Counted from the first letter of the stretch, positions 47,394 to 59,016 are shown. The stretch: DNA of 64,000 nt from Pseudomonadota bacterium (GCA_023435265.1 JAEYRZ010000174.1:13860-77859), one strand, 5' to 3'. Notes: generated from the letters alone by a model not told the origin. Translations and numbers: made by a program.

Positions 47394-48614
47394 ATGGCGC
47401 TCGTGGTTCAAAAATATGGAGGCACCTCTGTAGCGAATGTCGACCGCATCCGCAATGTCGCCGTGCGTGTGACCAAGTCTTACGATCAGGGGCACAACAT
47501 GGTGGTCATCCTGTCTGCGATGGCCGGGGTCACGGACGGATTGATCGAGCTGGCCCGCAAAGCTGCCCCGGAACCGCGGAAACGAGAATTGGACGTGCTT
47601 CTGGCCACAGGCGAGCAGACCACCGCTGCGCTCCTGGCCATGATGCTGATCGATATGGGCTATAACGCCTGCTCGATGCTGGGCCACCAGGCCCAGGTGG
47701 TCACCGACGGCGACTACGGCAATGCGCGCATTCTGGAAATCGGAACCGGACGTATCCGCGAACTGCTTCAAAAGCGCACCATCATCGTGGTCGCCGGGTT
47801 CCAGGGCGAAGACATCAAAGGCAACATCACCACGCTGGGTCGCGGCGGGTCGGATACGTCGGCCGTGGCCATCGCCGCGGCGCTGAACGCCGATGTCTGC
47901 GAAATCTATACCGACGTGAACGGCGTGTACACCGCCGACCCAAACGTGTGCCCCAAGGCCCGCAAGCTCAAGACCGTTTCCTACGACGAGATGCTCGATA
48001 TGGCCAGCTTGGGCGCCAAGGTTCTGCAGATCCGGTCGGTGGGCTTCGCCAAAAAGTACAACATACCCGTGCATGTCCGGTCGTCCTTCAGCGATGAGGA
48101 GGGTACCATGGTCGTCAGTGAAGATTCGGGAATGGAGCAACTGGTCGTTTCCGCCGTGGCTCAGGACAAAAATCAGGCCCGCGTAACGATCACCAAGGTG
48201 CCCGACCAGCCGGGCATCGCCGCCAAGATTTTTTCACCCATCGCCGAAGCCGGCATCGTTGTGGATATGATCATCCAGAATACCCGTCAGGGCGGCAAGA
48301 CGGATATCTCTTTTACCGTACCCAAAGCAGATTTCAAACGCACCATGGAAATCGGGAAGAAGATCGCAGGCGGGATCGGGGCCGACGGCGTACTGGGCGA
48401 TATGAACATCGCCAAGGTATCGGTGATCGGCGTGGGTATGAAGAACCACGCCGGCGTGGCCTCGGTCATGTTCAATACCCTGGCGCGCGAAAACATCAAC
48501 ATCATCATGATCGCCACGTCGGAAATCCGCATCTCGTGCGCCATCGACGAGAAGTATACCGAACTGGCGGTGCGTGTTCTGCATACGGCCTTCGGTTTGG
48601 ATGCCGAGGACTGA
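47394..48614 (+). CDS. lysC: Aspartate kinase
   Basis: The 406-residue protein starts MALVVQKYGGTSV, has the kinase core (LGRGGSDTSAVAIAAAL, EIYTDVNGVYTADP) and two C-terminal ACT domains (about 265-400; VPDQPGIAAKIF). It phosphorylates aspartate for Lys, Thr and Met synthesis and is probably feedback-regulated through the ACT domains. An earlier ATG at 47385 lies one base after AGGAG; the ATG at 47394 has better spacing and the family start. It overlaps the next small ORF (TGATG). Confidence 0.95.
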   Translation: MALVVQKYGGTSVANVDRIRNVAVRVTKSYDQGHNMVVILSAMAGVTDGLIELARKAAPEPRKRELDVLLATGEQTTAALLAMMLIDMGYNACSMLGHQAQVVTDGDYGNARILEIGTGRIRELLQKRTIIVVAGFQGEDIKGNITTLGRGGSDTSAVAIAAALNADVCEIYTDVNGVYTADPNVCPKARKLKTVSYDEMLDMASLGAKVLQIRSVGFAKKYNIPVHVRSSFSDEEGTMVVSEDSGMEQLVVSAVAQDKNQARVTITKVPDQPGIAAKIFSPIAEAGIVVDMIIQNTRQGGKTDISFTVPKADFKRTMEIGKKIAGGIGADGVLGDMNIAKVSVIGVGMKNHAGVASVMFNTLARENINIIMIATSEIRISCAIDEKYTELAVRVLHTAFGLDAED

Positions 48615-48742
48615 TGAGGCGCCGGTTCACCGCGCTCCGCAAGAAAATGCCGGCATTCAGCCCTGTTCAACAGGTGCTCATTCTACTTCTGGGTCTGGCG
48701 GGGTTGGGATTGACGTTGTGGCGCTTCGGGCATCTTTTCTGA
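48614..48742 (+). CDS. Possible tiny membrane protein overlapping lysC
   Basis: A 42-residue frame that begins at the lysC stop (TGATG) and encodes a basic N-terminus (MRRRFTALRKK) followed by a single transmembrane helix (VLILLLGLAGLGLTLW). The positive-inside layout and the translational-coupling junction argue for a real gene, but I recognise no family, and a chance ORF of this length is easy. Confidence 0.35.
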   Translation: MRRRFTALRKKMPAFSPVQQVLILLLGLAGLGLTLWRFGHLF

Positions 48743-48822
48743 AGACAAGCACCGGACCGGAGGCGGGATATCGTGCACGCGGCGCTCCGTTCGTTGCGTC
48801 GCCTCCTGTTAACTGACCGCCG

Positions 48823-49548
48823 TCAGCTCGCGCCGGCGGCTTCCTCGATTTCCGCAGCGATACGCGCGGCCGCGGCGGCCGGGTCGGCGGCATCCCGGAT
48901 GGGGCGGCCGATCACGATATAGTCGGCACCTGCAGCCACGGCCATGGCCGGTGTGACCACCCGCTGCTGATCCTGCCGCGACATGTCCTCCCAGGCCGGT
49001 CTAATTCCTGGTGTCACCGTGATAAAATCCGGACCGAAGTGCCGCCGCACCAGGCCGACCTCGTGGCCCGAACAGACGATGCCGCTTAAACCGGCCGCAC
49101 GGGCCAATCCGGCGCGGAATAAAACCAGGCGCCCGGGATCGGCGGCCTGCGCCTGCGGGTCGCCCGCGGCCTCCAGGTCCGCGGAAGAGACGGTGGTGAG
49201 CACGGTGCCCCCCAGCACGTCGACCGCTCCCGAAGCCCGCACGGCCGCATCCAGCATGGCGCGGTTTTCGCCGCAATGGACCGTGGTGAATTTCGGCTTC
49301 AGTGCGGCCACGGCCGCCATGGCGCGTTGCACGGTGGCCGGGATATCATGCAGTTTGAGATCGAGAAACACGCCGCCGGCGGACCGCGCCACGACCCATT
49401 CCACCAGTTCCGGCCCGCAACGGATGAACAACTCCAGGCCGATCTTGAAAATGCTCACGTGGTCCCGCAGGCGCATCACCCAGGCGCGCGCCGCTTCGGC
49501 CGAGTCGACATCCAGCGCAAAAATAAGATAGTCTTTACCGGCTTTCAT
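48823..49548 (-). CDS. pyrF: Orotidine 5'-phosphate decarboxylase
   Basis: The 241-residue protein has IFALDVDS at the N-terminus, the catalytic tetrad in FLDLKLHDIPATV, VLTTV, VCSGHEVGLVR, VTPGIRP and YIVIGRPI near the C-terminus. It makes UMP from OMP. The C-terminus is Ala-rich. It stands alone, convergent with lysC; weakly complementary 7-bp arms at 48759-48765 and 48800-48806 lie between them. Confidence 0.96.
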   Translation of the reverse strand: MKAGKDYLIFALDVDSAEAARAWVMRLRDHVSIFKIGLELFIRCGPELVEWVVARSAGGVFLDLKLHDIPATVQRAMAAVAALKPKFTTVHCGENRAMLDAAVRASGAVDVLGGTVLTTVSSADLEAAGDPQAQAADPGRLVLFRAGLARAAGLSGIVCSGHEVGLVRRHFGPDFITVTPGIRPAWEDMSRQDQQRVVTPAMAVAAGADYIVIGRPIRDAADPAAAAARIAAEIEEAAGAS

Positions 49549-49728
49549 GTTTTTACCCTCAAGGTCGATAGTGATAGAAGCGTCCGTGATCCGGCTTTAT
49601 AACCCAACCCGGCGCGTTTCGAAAGACACTCCGTACAAATGCTGATCAGGACATAAAATGATTGAATTATATGAGAAATTTATGGTAGCAAGAGGCTTCG
49701 AAGCGCACCGCGCGGCGGGGTCCCTGTG

Positions 49729-51092
49729 ATGACGATGCTTTCCATACAACATGTGGCCTCCGGAACCTTCCGGGTCAGTGAGGCGCAGCCGATTATCCTG
49801 CAAGCCTACCTGGGGACTTGTGTGGGAGTGGCCCTTTATTGCGAAGAAACGGGCATCGGCGGCATCATCCATCTGCTGCTGCCCGAACCGACATCGCCGT
49901 TGAGCGCCACCGCGCCCGAAAAATACGCCGCCACCGGCATTCCGCTTTTCTTACAGGCGCTGGTGAGGGCGGGCGCCCGGCGAGAGCGCCTGAAGGCCTA
50001 CCTGGCGGGCGGCGCACTGGTTGGGCCGCTGAGTCGGCAGGACCTCGACCTGGATATCGGCGGCCGTACGGTGGAGAAAGTGCGCCAAATCCTGGCCGCC
50101 GAAAAAATCGCCATCGCGTATGCCGAAACCGGCGGGTTCTTCACCAGTTCCATGGATCTGAATATGACTAACGGTGAATGCCGTGTGGAGCCGGCCGGTT
50201 ACAGCCGGCTGAACGAACCGGTGGATGTCCGCACGCCCAGCGCCGCCGAAATCAAGCAGGCGATGGACAACCTCAAGCCGATTCCCCAGGTCGCGCTCAA
50301 GGTGCTGCGCCTGATGGAGGAGCCGGTTTTCAACATCCATCAGGTGTCCGAAGAAATTCGCAAGGATCAAGTGATCAGCGCCCGCATCCTGCAGCTGGCC
50401 AATTCGGCCATGTTCGCCGTGCGCCAGAAAATCGACTCTCTGGACCATGCCCTGGTTTTCCTGGGGGAGGACACGCTGGTCAAGCTGATCCTTTCGGCCG
50501 CAGTGCAGAGCTACTTCAATCAGGGAAGCGGCCAGGGCTACTCATTGTGCAAAGGCGGGCTCTATTACCACTCCATCAGTTGCGCACATCTGGCCGAAGC
50601 ACTGGCCCGCAAAACCGGCAAGGTCGATCCGGACCGCGCCTACACCGCCGGACTGCTGCACGACATCGGCAAGGTTGTGCTCGATCAGTATGTCGCCAAG
50701 GTCTATCCGCTTTTTTACCGCAAGGTCATCGAAGAGGGAGAAAGTGTGATGGCCATCGAGCGCCGGCTCTTCGGCATCGACCACACCGAGGTCGGACGCC
50801 TTCTGGCCCAGCAATGGAGCTTTCCCGAATCACTGCGGCTGGCCATCCGCTACCACCATTATCCGGGCAAGACGGCGGCCCATTCGCCGCTCGCGGTGAT
50901 CATCTACCTGGCCGATCTGCTGCTGTCGCGCTTTCAAATCGGGCTGGAAGTGGAACGGGTCGATACCCACCAGTTGCAGCAGCATTTCGCCGCACTCGAT
51001 CTTTCGGCCGCCGACTTCACCGAACTGGTCGACATGGTGCCCCTTGCCCTTTTTCAGGAATCAGCCGGTACGGCGGCGGACACGCATTCGGC

Positions 51093-51096
<4 letters not shown>
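49729..51096 (+). CDS. CheD-like deamidase domain fused to HDOD signalling domain
   Basis: The 455-residue protein combines two domains. Residues 1-155 resemble CheD chemoreceptor glutamine deamidase: AYLGTCVGVALYCEE with Cys31 and, exactly 17 residues on, His48 in GGIIHLLLP, the spacing of the CheD Cys-His pair; AETGGFFTSSMDL matches the later GG region. Residues about 165-440 form an HDOD domain with LKPIPQVALKVLRLM and GLLHDIGKVVLDQY. It probably links chemotaxis or receptor modification to another signalling output. GTG 49726 is an alternative start. The stop overlaps selA (ATGA). Confidence 0.85.
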
Positions 51097-52530
<1,434 letters not shown>

Positions 52531-52547
<17 letters not shown>

Positions 52548-53871
52548 GTCCGCGGCAACCGAAACCTTCCTGCGCAACAGCTCCGCACGTCCGCTGGGTC
52601 CTGGACGGACGGCCGGAGAGGAGCGCTTCGCACCGATGGACCTGAGCGATATGCCGCCCGAAGGGATCGATCCGGCGCTGATGGACCGCCTGGCGCACTG
52701 GCCGAGTTTCAGCGTGTTGGCCATCCGCATCGATTCGCCGGTCTCGGATGAGGTTCAACAAGACCAATTGCAGCCGGTGCTTGAACGCCTCCTCAATGCG
52801 CTCCAATCCAGGCAAAAGGGTGCGGCATGGTTTCCCTGGCGACCGGGCCTGTTCGGGTGCGTATTTCCCGGAGTGCGCGGCGAAGAGGCCGCCGGTCTGG
52901 CGGCCGCCCTGCAAGCCGATTTGGCCGCGGAACGGCCGGAAACCATCTCCATCGGCATCGCGGCCTTCCCCCTGATTTCCTTCAACCGCACCCAGAGCCT
53001 GACCAATGCCTGTAAAGCGCTCGAGCATGCCGCCTTCTTCGGGCCCGGCAGCACCGTCATCTTCGATGCGGTGAGCCTCAATATCAGCGGAGACCAACAT
53101 TATCAGGCCGGCGACATGGGCGCCGCGATCGCCGAATACCGGGCCGCCCTGCGCCTCGACCCGCACAACGTGAACGTCCACAACAGCCTTGGGGTCTGCA
53201 TGGCCCGGATCAAAGATTTCGGCGCTGCACGCGAGTGTTTTCAGGCCGCGCTGACCATCGACACTGACGACAGCATGGCCGTATTCAACCTGGGCATCTT
53301 GAAGCGCCTGTCCGACGAACCGGAAGAGGCCCTGACGCTTTTCAACACCGCGCATGCGCTTGCCCCGCGTTCGTTCGAAATCAATCTGCAACTGGGTGCA
53401 TTGCTGGTCGAACGCGAACGCTGGCCGGAAGCGCTGCCCTTCCTGGAGACGGCGGTGGAACTGCAACCCGACAACGCCCGCGCATACTGCTGGCTGGGTC
53501 AGTGCATGACCGGCCTGGAACGCTTCACTGAAGCGATCCAGGCATTGACCAGGGCGGCCAAGCTCAACCCCAACGATGCCGCAGCCCTCTCGGCCCTGGG
53601 TGCGCTTTATGCGGCCAGGGCCGAAAATCCCGATGTATGTCTGGCGCTCTGCCGTCAGAGTGTGCTGCTGGCGCCCCGGAACGGCCTTTACCGACATCGT
53701 TTGGGCTGTCTCTACAAACAGTATGACCGCCTGGACGAAGCGCTGGCCGAATTCGCCTCGGCCGCCGCGCTCGGATTCGATTCTTCAGCCCAAATCGATG
53801 AAATCCGGCAGCTTATCCAAACGGCCGCCGCACCGGAGGCCGCCCCCGATCAGCAGCTCGCCGCCTCCTGA
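52531..53871 (+). CDS. TPR protein with degenerate GGDEF-like N-terminal domain
   Basis: The 446-residue protein has two parts. Residues 55-185 look like the C-terminal half of a diguanylate-cyclase fold (ISIGIAAFPLISFNRTQSL, then KALEHAAFFGPGSTVIF) but there is no GGDEF signature, so no cyclase activity is expected. Residues 190-420 are at least six TPR units (AGDMGAAIAEYRAALRLDPH, PEEALTLFNTAHALAP and others) for protein binding. It overlaps selA by 17 bp, so it is cotranscribed; a role in selenocysteine insertion is only contextual. Confidence 0.8.
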
Positions 53872-53903
53872 TACGACCCGATCGCACTCCGGCGCCGAAT
53901 CGC

Positions 53904-53936
53904 TTGCTTTTTGTGCCCCACGCGTTATAGTGGGGC
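53904..53936 (+). promoter_or_regulatory. Candidate promoter overlapped by inverted repeat, upstream of fmdB-hemC-hemDX
   Basis: TTGCTT at 53904-53909, a 16-bp spacer and TATAGT at 53926-53931. A perfect 7-bp inverted repeat (GCCCCAC at 53915-53921, GTGGGGC at 53930-53936) spans the spacer and the -10, like an operator. It could instead be a hairpin ending the TPR gene, but no T-run follows. Confidence 0.4.
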
Positions 53937-54034
53937 TCCGCGAATCACTCGGGATTACTGCGAAAACCATTCGCGGCGGTTCGCGGCGCCCCGGCGCCAC
54001 CGATCCCGCAGAGCACAATTTCAGGAGAATCACC

Positions 54035-54259
54035 ATGCCGATTTACGAGTACCAGTGTGAAGGCTGCGGTCATCAATTCGAATGCCTTGTTTTCAGTGGG
54101 GAAACCCCGAACTGCCCGTGTTGCGAGAGTCAAAAAGTCTGCCGCTTGATGTCGGCGTGCGGGTTCGTTTCCAAAGGGGCCGGCGGACAGACCGTCAGCT
54201 CGTCTTCTTCTTCATGCGGCGGCTGCAAAGCATCGAGCTGCGCGGGATGCGGGCATTGA
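54035..54259 (+). CDS. FmdB family zinc-ribbon protein
   Basis: The 74-residue protein starts MPIYEYQCEGCGHQFECL with a second Cys pair (NCPCCES), the FmdB regulatory-protein pattern, and ends in a Ser/Cys/Gly-rich tail (CGGCKASSCAGCGH). These small proteins are linked to regulation or metal handling; function is not established. AGGAG is at 54023-54027. Its stop overlaps the hemC start (TGATG). Confidence 0.9.
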   Translation: MPIYEYQCEGCGHQFECLVFSGETPNCPCCESQKVCRLMSACGFVSKGAGGQTVSSSSSSCGGCKASSCAGCGH

Positions 54260-55188
54260 TGCAGCGGACACTGCGCATCGGCAGCCGCGGCAGCCAGCTG
54301 GCCCTGTGGCAGTCACGGTGGGTACAGACGGCGCTCGCCCGGCTATGGCCTTCCGTGACATTCGAAGTGATTGTTATCAAGACCACCGGCGACAAAATCC
54401 AGGATGTTCCGCTCTCGCGGGTGGGCGGCAAGGGCCTCTTTGTCAAGGAAATCGAGGAGGCATTGCTGGACGGACGGATCGATCTCGCCGTACACAGTAT
54501 GAAGGATATGCCTTCCGAACTGCCCTCAGGTTTGACCATCGGTGCCATCCCGGAGCGTGAAAACCCGCTCGACATCCTGGCGGCCGGCCCCTGCCGATCT
54601 CTGGCGGCCTTGCCGCAAGGCGCGCGTGTGGGAACGAGCAGCCTGCGGCGTACGGCGCAGTTGCTTCAACTCCGGCCGGACCTGAGAATCGCCCCCCTGA
54701 GGGGCAACATCGATACCCGACTGAGAAAACTGGCCGCAAACGATCTGGATGCCGTGGTCCTGGCCGCGGCGGGCGTCCTGCGCCTCGGCCTGGAGGACCG
54801 CATCAGCGCCTACCTGCCGCCGGAGCAAATGCTTCCCGCAGCCGGCCAGGGGGCCCTGTGCATCGAAACGCGCATCGACGATCCGCTGGTCGGCCCGCTG
54901 GCCGCATCGCTGGAGCACGCCGACACCCGTACGGCGGTCACAGCCGAACGCGCCTTCCTGGCGCGTCTGGAAGGCGGTTGCCAGGTCCCCATCGCCGCGC
55001 ACGCCGAGGTGGACGGCAAACGGGTCTACCTGACCGGACTGGTGGCCGATCCGAACGGGCAGCGCATCATCAAATCAACAAGAACAGGCATCCGCACGGA
55101 TGCCGTCCACATGGGCCGCGACCTGGCCGAAGCGTTGCTGGACCAGGGCGCTGGAGAGATACTGGAAAGGGTGCGGCACAATGCCTGA
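54259..55188 (+). CDS. hemC: Porphobilinogen deaminase (hydroxymethylbilane synthase)
   Basis: The 309-residue protein begins MQRTLRIGSRGSQLALWQS and has KEIEEALLDGRIDLAVHSMKD, GTSSLRRTAQLL, LRGNIDTRLRKL and the cofactor-binding cysteine in EGGCQVPIAAHA. It polymerises four porphobilinogens. The start overlaps the fmdB stop and the 3' end overlaps hemDX by 8 bp. Confidence 0.96.
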   Translation: MQRTLRIGSRGSQLALWQSRWVQTALARLWPSVTFEVIVIKTTGDKIQDVPLSRVGGKGLFVKEIEEALLDGRIDLAVHSMKDMPSELPSGLTIGAIPERENPLDILAAGPCRSLAALPQGARVGTSSLRRTAQLLQLRPDLRIAPLRGNIDTRLRKLAANDLDAVVLAAAGVLRLGLEDRISAYLPPEQMLPAAGQGALCIETRIDDPLVGPLAASLEHADTRTAVTAERAFLARLEGGCQVPIAAHAEVDGKRVYLTGLVADPNGQRIIKSTRTGIRTDAVHMGRDLAEALLDQGAGEILERVRHNA

Positions 55189-56707
55189 TCAAGCGCGCAG
55201 CGGACTCGTCTATCTGGTGGGTGCCGGCCCGGGAGACCCCGAACTGATCACCGCCAAAGGCGTGCGCTGCATCGCCGCAGCCGACGTCCTGGTCTACGAC
55301 TATCTGGCGTCCAAAGACCTGCTGGCGCACATGGGGCCCGGCTGCGAACCGATCTACGTAGGCAAGCAAGGAGGCGATCACACGCTTTCGCAGGACCAGA
55401 TCAACCGGCTGATCCTCGACAAAGCCCGCCTGGGCAAAGTCGTCACGCGCCTCAAGGGCGGTGACCCCTTCATCTTCGGCAGGGGCGGTGAAGAAGCCGA
55501 AATCCTGGCCGAGGCCGGAATACCCTTTGAGATCGTGCCGGGGGTGACCTCGGCGATCGCCGCCGCCGCCTATGCCGGGATCCCCCTCACCCACCGCGAG
55601 CATACGAGCACCGTGGCGTTTGTTACCGGGCACGAAGATCCGCTCAAGCGCGAGTCGAGCATCGACTGGGGCAGCCTGGCCAAAATCGGCACACTGGTTT
55701 TTTTCATGGGTGTAAAAAACCTGCCGCACATTGTCCGCATGCTGCTTGAAAACGGCCGCGGCGAAAAGACTCCGGCGGCCCTGATCCGCTGGGGAACGAC
55801 ATCCCGGCAGCGCACGGTGACGGGCACACTGGCCGATATCGCCGAGCGCGCCCGGGAAGCCGGCATCAAGGCGCCGGCCATCATCGTGGTCGGTGAGGTG
55901 GTTGCTCTGCGCGACAAACTGCATTGGTTCGAACGCCGCCCGCTCCTGGGCCGGCGCATCGTGGTGACGCGCGCGCGCGCGCAGGCCAGCGATCTTGTGC
56001 AGCGCTTGAGCGGACTTGGCGCCGAATGCATCGAGGTGCCCACCATTCAAGTGGTCGCGCCGGAACGCTGGCAGGCCATGGATGATGCCGTCGCCGCCCT
56101 GCCCCGCTATCACTGGCTGGTATTCACCAGCGTCAACGGTGTCCAATACTTCTTCTCCCGACTCTTTGCCTGCGGTCTCGACGCTCGTGCGCTGGGCCAT
56201 ATCCGCACGGCCGCCATCGGGCCGGCCACTGCGGCGTGCCTTCGCCGGTACGGTGTCAATACGGACATCATGCCCCGGACGTACCAGGCTGAATCGGTGG
56301 TGGAGGCATTTTCCCGCGAACCGATGGGCGGCAAGCGGGTCCTCTTGCCAAGAGCCAAAGAGGCCCGCCCGGTGCTCCCCGAAGCCTTGCGGCGCATGGG
56401 CGCGGAGGTGGACGAGGTGGTCGCCTATCAGACCGTCCAGGACGGCGGCCGCGCCGATGAACTGTTGACCGCCCTGCAGGCGCGCGATATCGATATGATC
56501 ACGTTCACAAGTTCCTCCACCGTGCATAATTTTCATGCACTGCTGCCGTCCGGCCGATCCAAAGAACTGCTCGAGGGCGTTACCATTGCCTGCATCGGCC
56601 CCATAACGGCCGAGACGGCGCGGCACCTGGGCCTGCAGGTTCATATCGCCGCCGAAACCTTCACGATCGATGGCCTATGCCAGGCAATCGTGCAGCATTA
56701 TACTTAA
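55181..56707 (+). CDS. Fused uroporphyrinogen-III C-methyltransferase and uroporphyrinogen-III synthase
   Basis: The 508-residue fusion has a SUMT (CobA) domain (about 8-245) with [37 protein letters not shown] and ARPGVTSA-like [17 protein letters not shown], then a HemD domain (about 258-505) with [12 protein letters not shown] and [11 protein letters not shown]. It closes hydroxymethylbilane to uroporphyrinogen III and methylates it to precorrin-2, feeding sirohaem (for dissimilatory sulfite reductase), haem by the alternative route, and cobalamin. It overlaps hemC by 8 bp. Confidence 0.95.
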   Translation: MPDQARSGLVYLVGAGPGDPELITAKGVRCIAAADVLVYDYLASKDLLAHMGPGCEPIYVGKQGGDHTLSQDQINRLILDKARLGKVVTRLKGGDPFIFGRGGEEAEILAEAGIPFEIVPGVTSAIAAAAYAGIPLTHREHTSTVAFVTGHEDPLKRESSIDWGSLAKIGTLVFFMGVKNLPHIVRMLLENGRGEKTPAALIRWGTTSRQRTVTGTLADIAERAREAGIKAPAIIVVGEVVALRDKLHWFERRPLLGRRIVVTRARAQASDLVQRLSGLGAECIEVPTIQVVAPERWQAMDDAVAALPRYHWLVFTSVNGVQYFFSRLFACGLDARALGHIRTAAIGPATAACLRRYGVNTDIMPRTYQAESVVEAFSREPMGGKRVLLPRAKEARPVLPEALRRMGAEVDEVVAYQTVQDGGRADELLTALQARDIDMITFTSSSTVHNFHALLPSGRSKELLEGVTIACIGPITAETARHLGLQVHIAAETFTIDGLCQAIVQHYT

Positions 56708-56810
56708 GTTGATCGTCTTCGCCGGCTTCTCGCATTGATGTTCCAGCGTACGCGGATGTACTTCGCATCGATCGCCAGGGCATGATGCCCCCCTTTTCCG
56801 GGAGGAGTTC

Positions 56811-57983
56811 ATGAACAGCCTGATACTCGATCGCTTGCCCAATTTCGCCCAGACCATCCGGGCGATGATGGATATCGTCATCACCAATATCGTCCTGGTC
56901 GGGCAGATTCCGGCACCCACGTTCGGTGAAAAAGATCGCGTGGCGTTCTTTCTGGACCGTCTGGCGGGCTTTCAGGTCGACGAGTGCACCATGGATGCAT
57001 TCGGCAATCCGATCGGCATTCTGCGCGGGAGCGACCGCGGCAAGCCGCCCATCTTCGTCGTCGCCCATATGGATACCCCCTTCGGCAGCGACGTGGATCA
57101 CCACTTCACAGTCAAGCAGAACACCGTTTCGGGGCCAGGACTGCTCGACAATTCACTGAGCGTGGGGGTGCTGCTGTCCCTTCCCGAGATCCTGCGCCGC
57201 CTGGGCCTGCAGTTTGCTTCGGATATCGTGCTCGCCGGCGTGGTCCAATCCATAGGACGAGGCAATCTGCGCGGCATCCGCCACCTGATCAAGACGTGGT
57301 CAACGCCGATTCGTGCGGCGATCTGCCTGGAAAGCGGGGAGTTGGGGCGCCTGAACTACTACTCGGACGGCATGATCCGCTGTGAAGTGGTCTGCCATGT
57401 CGAACCGGGCAACGGCCGGGCACCGCGCTTTCGGCCCAATGCGATCCTGGTGTTGAATGAAGTCATCAATCAGATCCTGGAATTGCGGCTGCCGCTGAAA
57501 CCGCGCTCCAAAATCATTTTCGGTACGATCCAGGGAGGACTCAAACACGGCGAAATCGCGCTGGAAGCCACCCTGGGCATGGAGATCCACAGCGATTCGG
57601 ATGATATGGTCAAAAGGCTCTATGGTGACATCAAGGATATCGTGGTGGGGATCCGCCACGAATATGCCGTCGAATTGACCACTCAGGCGATCAGCACAAT
57701 GCGCGCGGCGCGCTTGAAGTACAACCACCCCCTGGTGAAGAGCGCCGTGACGATCATGAAGAAGCTCGGTGTGACGCCGTACAGCGAACCCAGCGAATCG
57801 GAACTGCCCGTTTTCCTGTCCCGCGGCATTCCGGCCTTGATGCTGGGCATCTCCCACGGCGACGGGTATCAGCAGGTCGACGCCAGCATGCAGATCAACC
57901 CCATGTTCAAGGGTATCGCCCAGATAATCGGCATCCTTCTGGCGATTGACGGCGGAGTATGCGATGACACAGCCGTGGATTAA
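56811..57983 (+). CDS. M20/M42-type metallopeptidase homologue without the Glu-Glu pair
   Basis: The 390-residue protein has the dinuclear peptidase fold: VVAHMDTPF (His86, Asp88), GPGLLDNSLSVG (Asp113) and a later PSESELPVFLSRGIPALMLG then ISHGDGYQQVDA. Where family enzymes have the catalytic base and metal-bridging Glu-Glu (as in GEEGLGDLRG), this one has VVQSIGRGNLRG (Gln146-Ser147), so peptidase activity is doubtful. GGGAGGAG precedes the ATG. It overlaps the gpgS gene by 20 bp, suggesting a shared role. Confidence 0.8.
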   Translation: MNSLILDRLPNFAQTIRAMMDIVITNIVLVGQIPAPTFGEKDRVAFFLDRLAGFQVDECTMDAFGNPIGILRGSDRGKPPIFVVAHMDTPFGSDVDHHFTVKQNTVSGPGLLDNSLSVGVLLSLPEILRRLGLQFASDIVLAGVVQSIGRGNLRGIRHLIKTWSTPIRAAICLESGELGRLNYYSDGMIRCEVVCHVEPGNGRAPRFRPNAILVLNEVINQILELRLPLKPRSKIIFGTIQGGLKHGEIALEATLGMEIHSDSDDMVKRLYGDIKDIVVGIRHEYAVELTTQAISTMRAARLKYNHPLVKSAVTIMKKLGVTPYSEPSESELPVFLSRGIPALMLGISHGDGYQQVDASMQINPMFKGIAQIIGILLAIDGGVCDDTAVD

Positions 57984-58938
57984 AAATCATACGTTTCACT
58001 ACTCCCAGTTCAACGATCTGAACCGCCTGGTCGAGGTCAAGGACGCGAAGGGATTGAAAATTTCATTGTGCCTCCCGACGCTCAACGAAGAAAAGACGAT
58101 CGCCAAAGAGATCGTCATTCTCAAATCGGAACTGGTTTCGCGCTATCCGTTGCTGGACGAAATCGTGGTCATCGATTCGGGCTCCACGGACAAGACCCGG
58201 GAAATCGCGCGCTCGTTCGGCGCAGATGTTTACGAGGCAGCGGACATTCTGCCCGATTTGGGACAGCATACCGGGAAAGGCGAAAATCTCTGGAAAGCAC
58301 TTTACATCACCAGGGGCGATATCATCGTCTACCTGGATGCCGACATCAAAAATATACATCACCGTTTCGCTTACGGGTTGCTCGGTCCGTTGCTGCTGGA
58401 CGAAAACATCAAATACACCAAAGCGTTTTATGACCGGCCCATAGCGGACGGCCGCAGCAGGATTCGGCCCACGGGCGGCGGCAGGGTGACCGAACTGGTC
58501 ATCCGGCCGATGTTTTCACTCTTCTTCCCTGAACTGACCCAGATAATCCAACCGCTCTCCGGAGAATACGCGGGCTATCGCCAGATCTTCGAACGCATCC
58601 CTTTTCCGATCGGCTACGGTGTCGAAACGAGCATGATCCTGGATATCTACCAGCAGTGGGGACTGGAAGTGATCGGTCAGGTGGACATGGAAAAGCGTGT
58701 CCACCGCAATCAGGACACGCAGGCCCTCGGCAAAATGGCGTTTGCGATCATTAAAACCTTTATCAACCGCAAAAGCGCCTTCGGATTGATCGACCTGAAA
58801 ACGCCGGTTTTCGATGAGATCATCCAGTACCGCATCGTCGAAGGGCAGATCGAGCCCGACCGATGCCGAATCCCGGTTTTCGAACGCCCGCCGATGATTT
58901 CGGTCCCGGAGTATCGCGCCAAATTCAACTTGAAGTGA
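57964..58938 (+). CDS. gpgS: Glucosyl-3-phosphoglycerate synthase (GpgS, GT81-like)
   Basis: The 324-residue GT-A glycosyltransferase has LCLPTLNEEKTIAKEI, VVIDSGSTDKTREIA, the DxD-type VYLDADIKNI, then LSGEYAGYRQIFERIPF, GYGVETSMILDIY and HRNQDTQALGKM, which together match GpgS. It transfers glucose from a nucleotide sugar to 3-phosphoglycerate, the first step to the osmolyte glucosylglycerate. No GpgP phosphatase is visible beside it. The ATG at 57964 lies 20 bp inside the preceding gene. Confidence 0.9.
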   Translation: MTQPWIKNHTFHYSQFNDLNRLVEVKDAKGLKISLCLPTLNEEKTIAKEIVILKSELVSRYPLLDEIVVIDSGSTDKTREIARSFGADVYEAADILPDLGQHTGKGENLWKALYITRGDIIVYLDADIKNIHHRFAYGLLGPLLLDENIKYTKAFYDRPIADGRSRIRPTGGGRVTELVIRPMFSLFFPELTQIIQPLSGEYAGYRQIFERIPFPIGYGVETSMILDIYQQWGLEVIGQVDMEKRVHRNQDTQALGKMAFAIIKTFINRKSAFGLIDLKTPVFDEIIQYRIVEGQIEPDRCRIPVFERPPMISVPEYRAKFNLK

Positions 58939-58989
58939 ATCTCCGCCCGCCCGAAGCTGATTGGGAAAATCAGACCACCGCTCGGCACA

Positions 58990-59016
58990 CCGGCCCGCTT
59001 CCGGGAACCGGGCCGG
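58990..59016. terminator. GC-rich hairpin after gpgS
   Basis: CCGGCCCG at 58990-58997 pairs with CGGGCCGG at 59009-59016 around an 11-base loop, 52 bp after the gpgS stop. No T-tract follows, so it may be a stabilising hairpin rather than an intrinsic terminator. Confidence 0.5.

Noticed and set aside
50178..51092. Long in-frame extension upstream of selA
   Set aside because: It overlaps the CheD-HDOD coding sequence, is Arg/Gly/Pro-rich, and SelA has a normal start at 51093.
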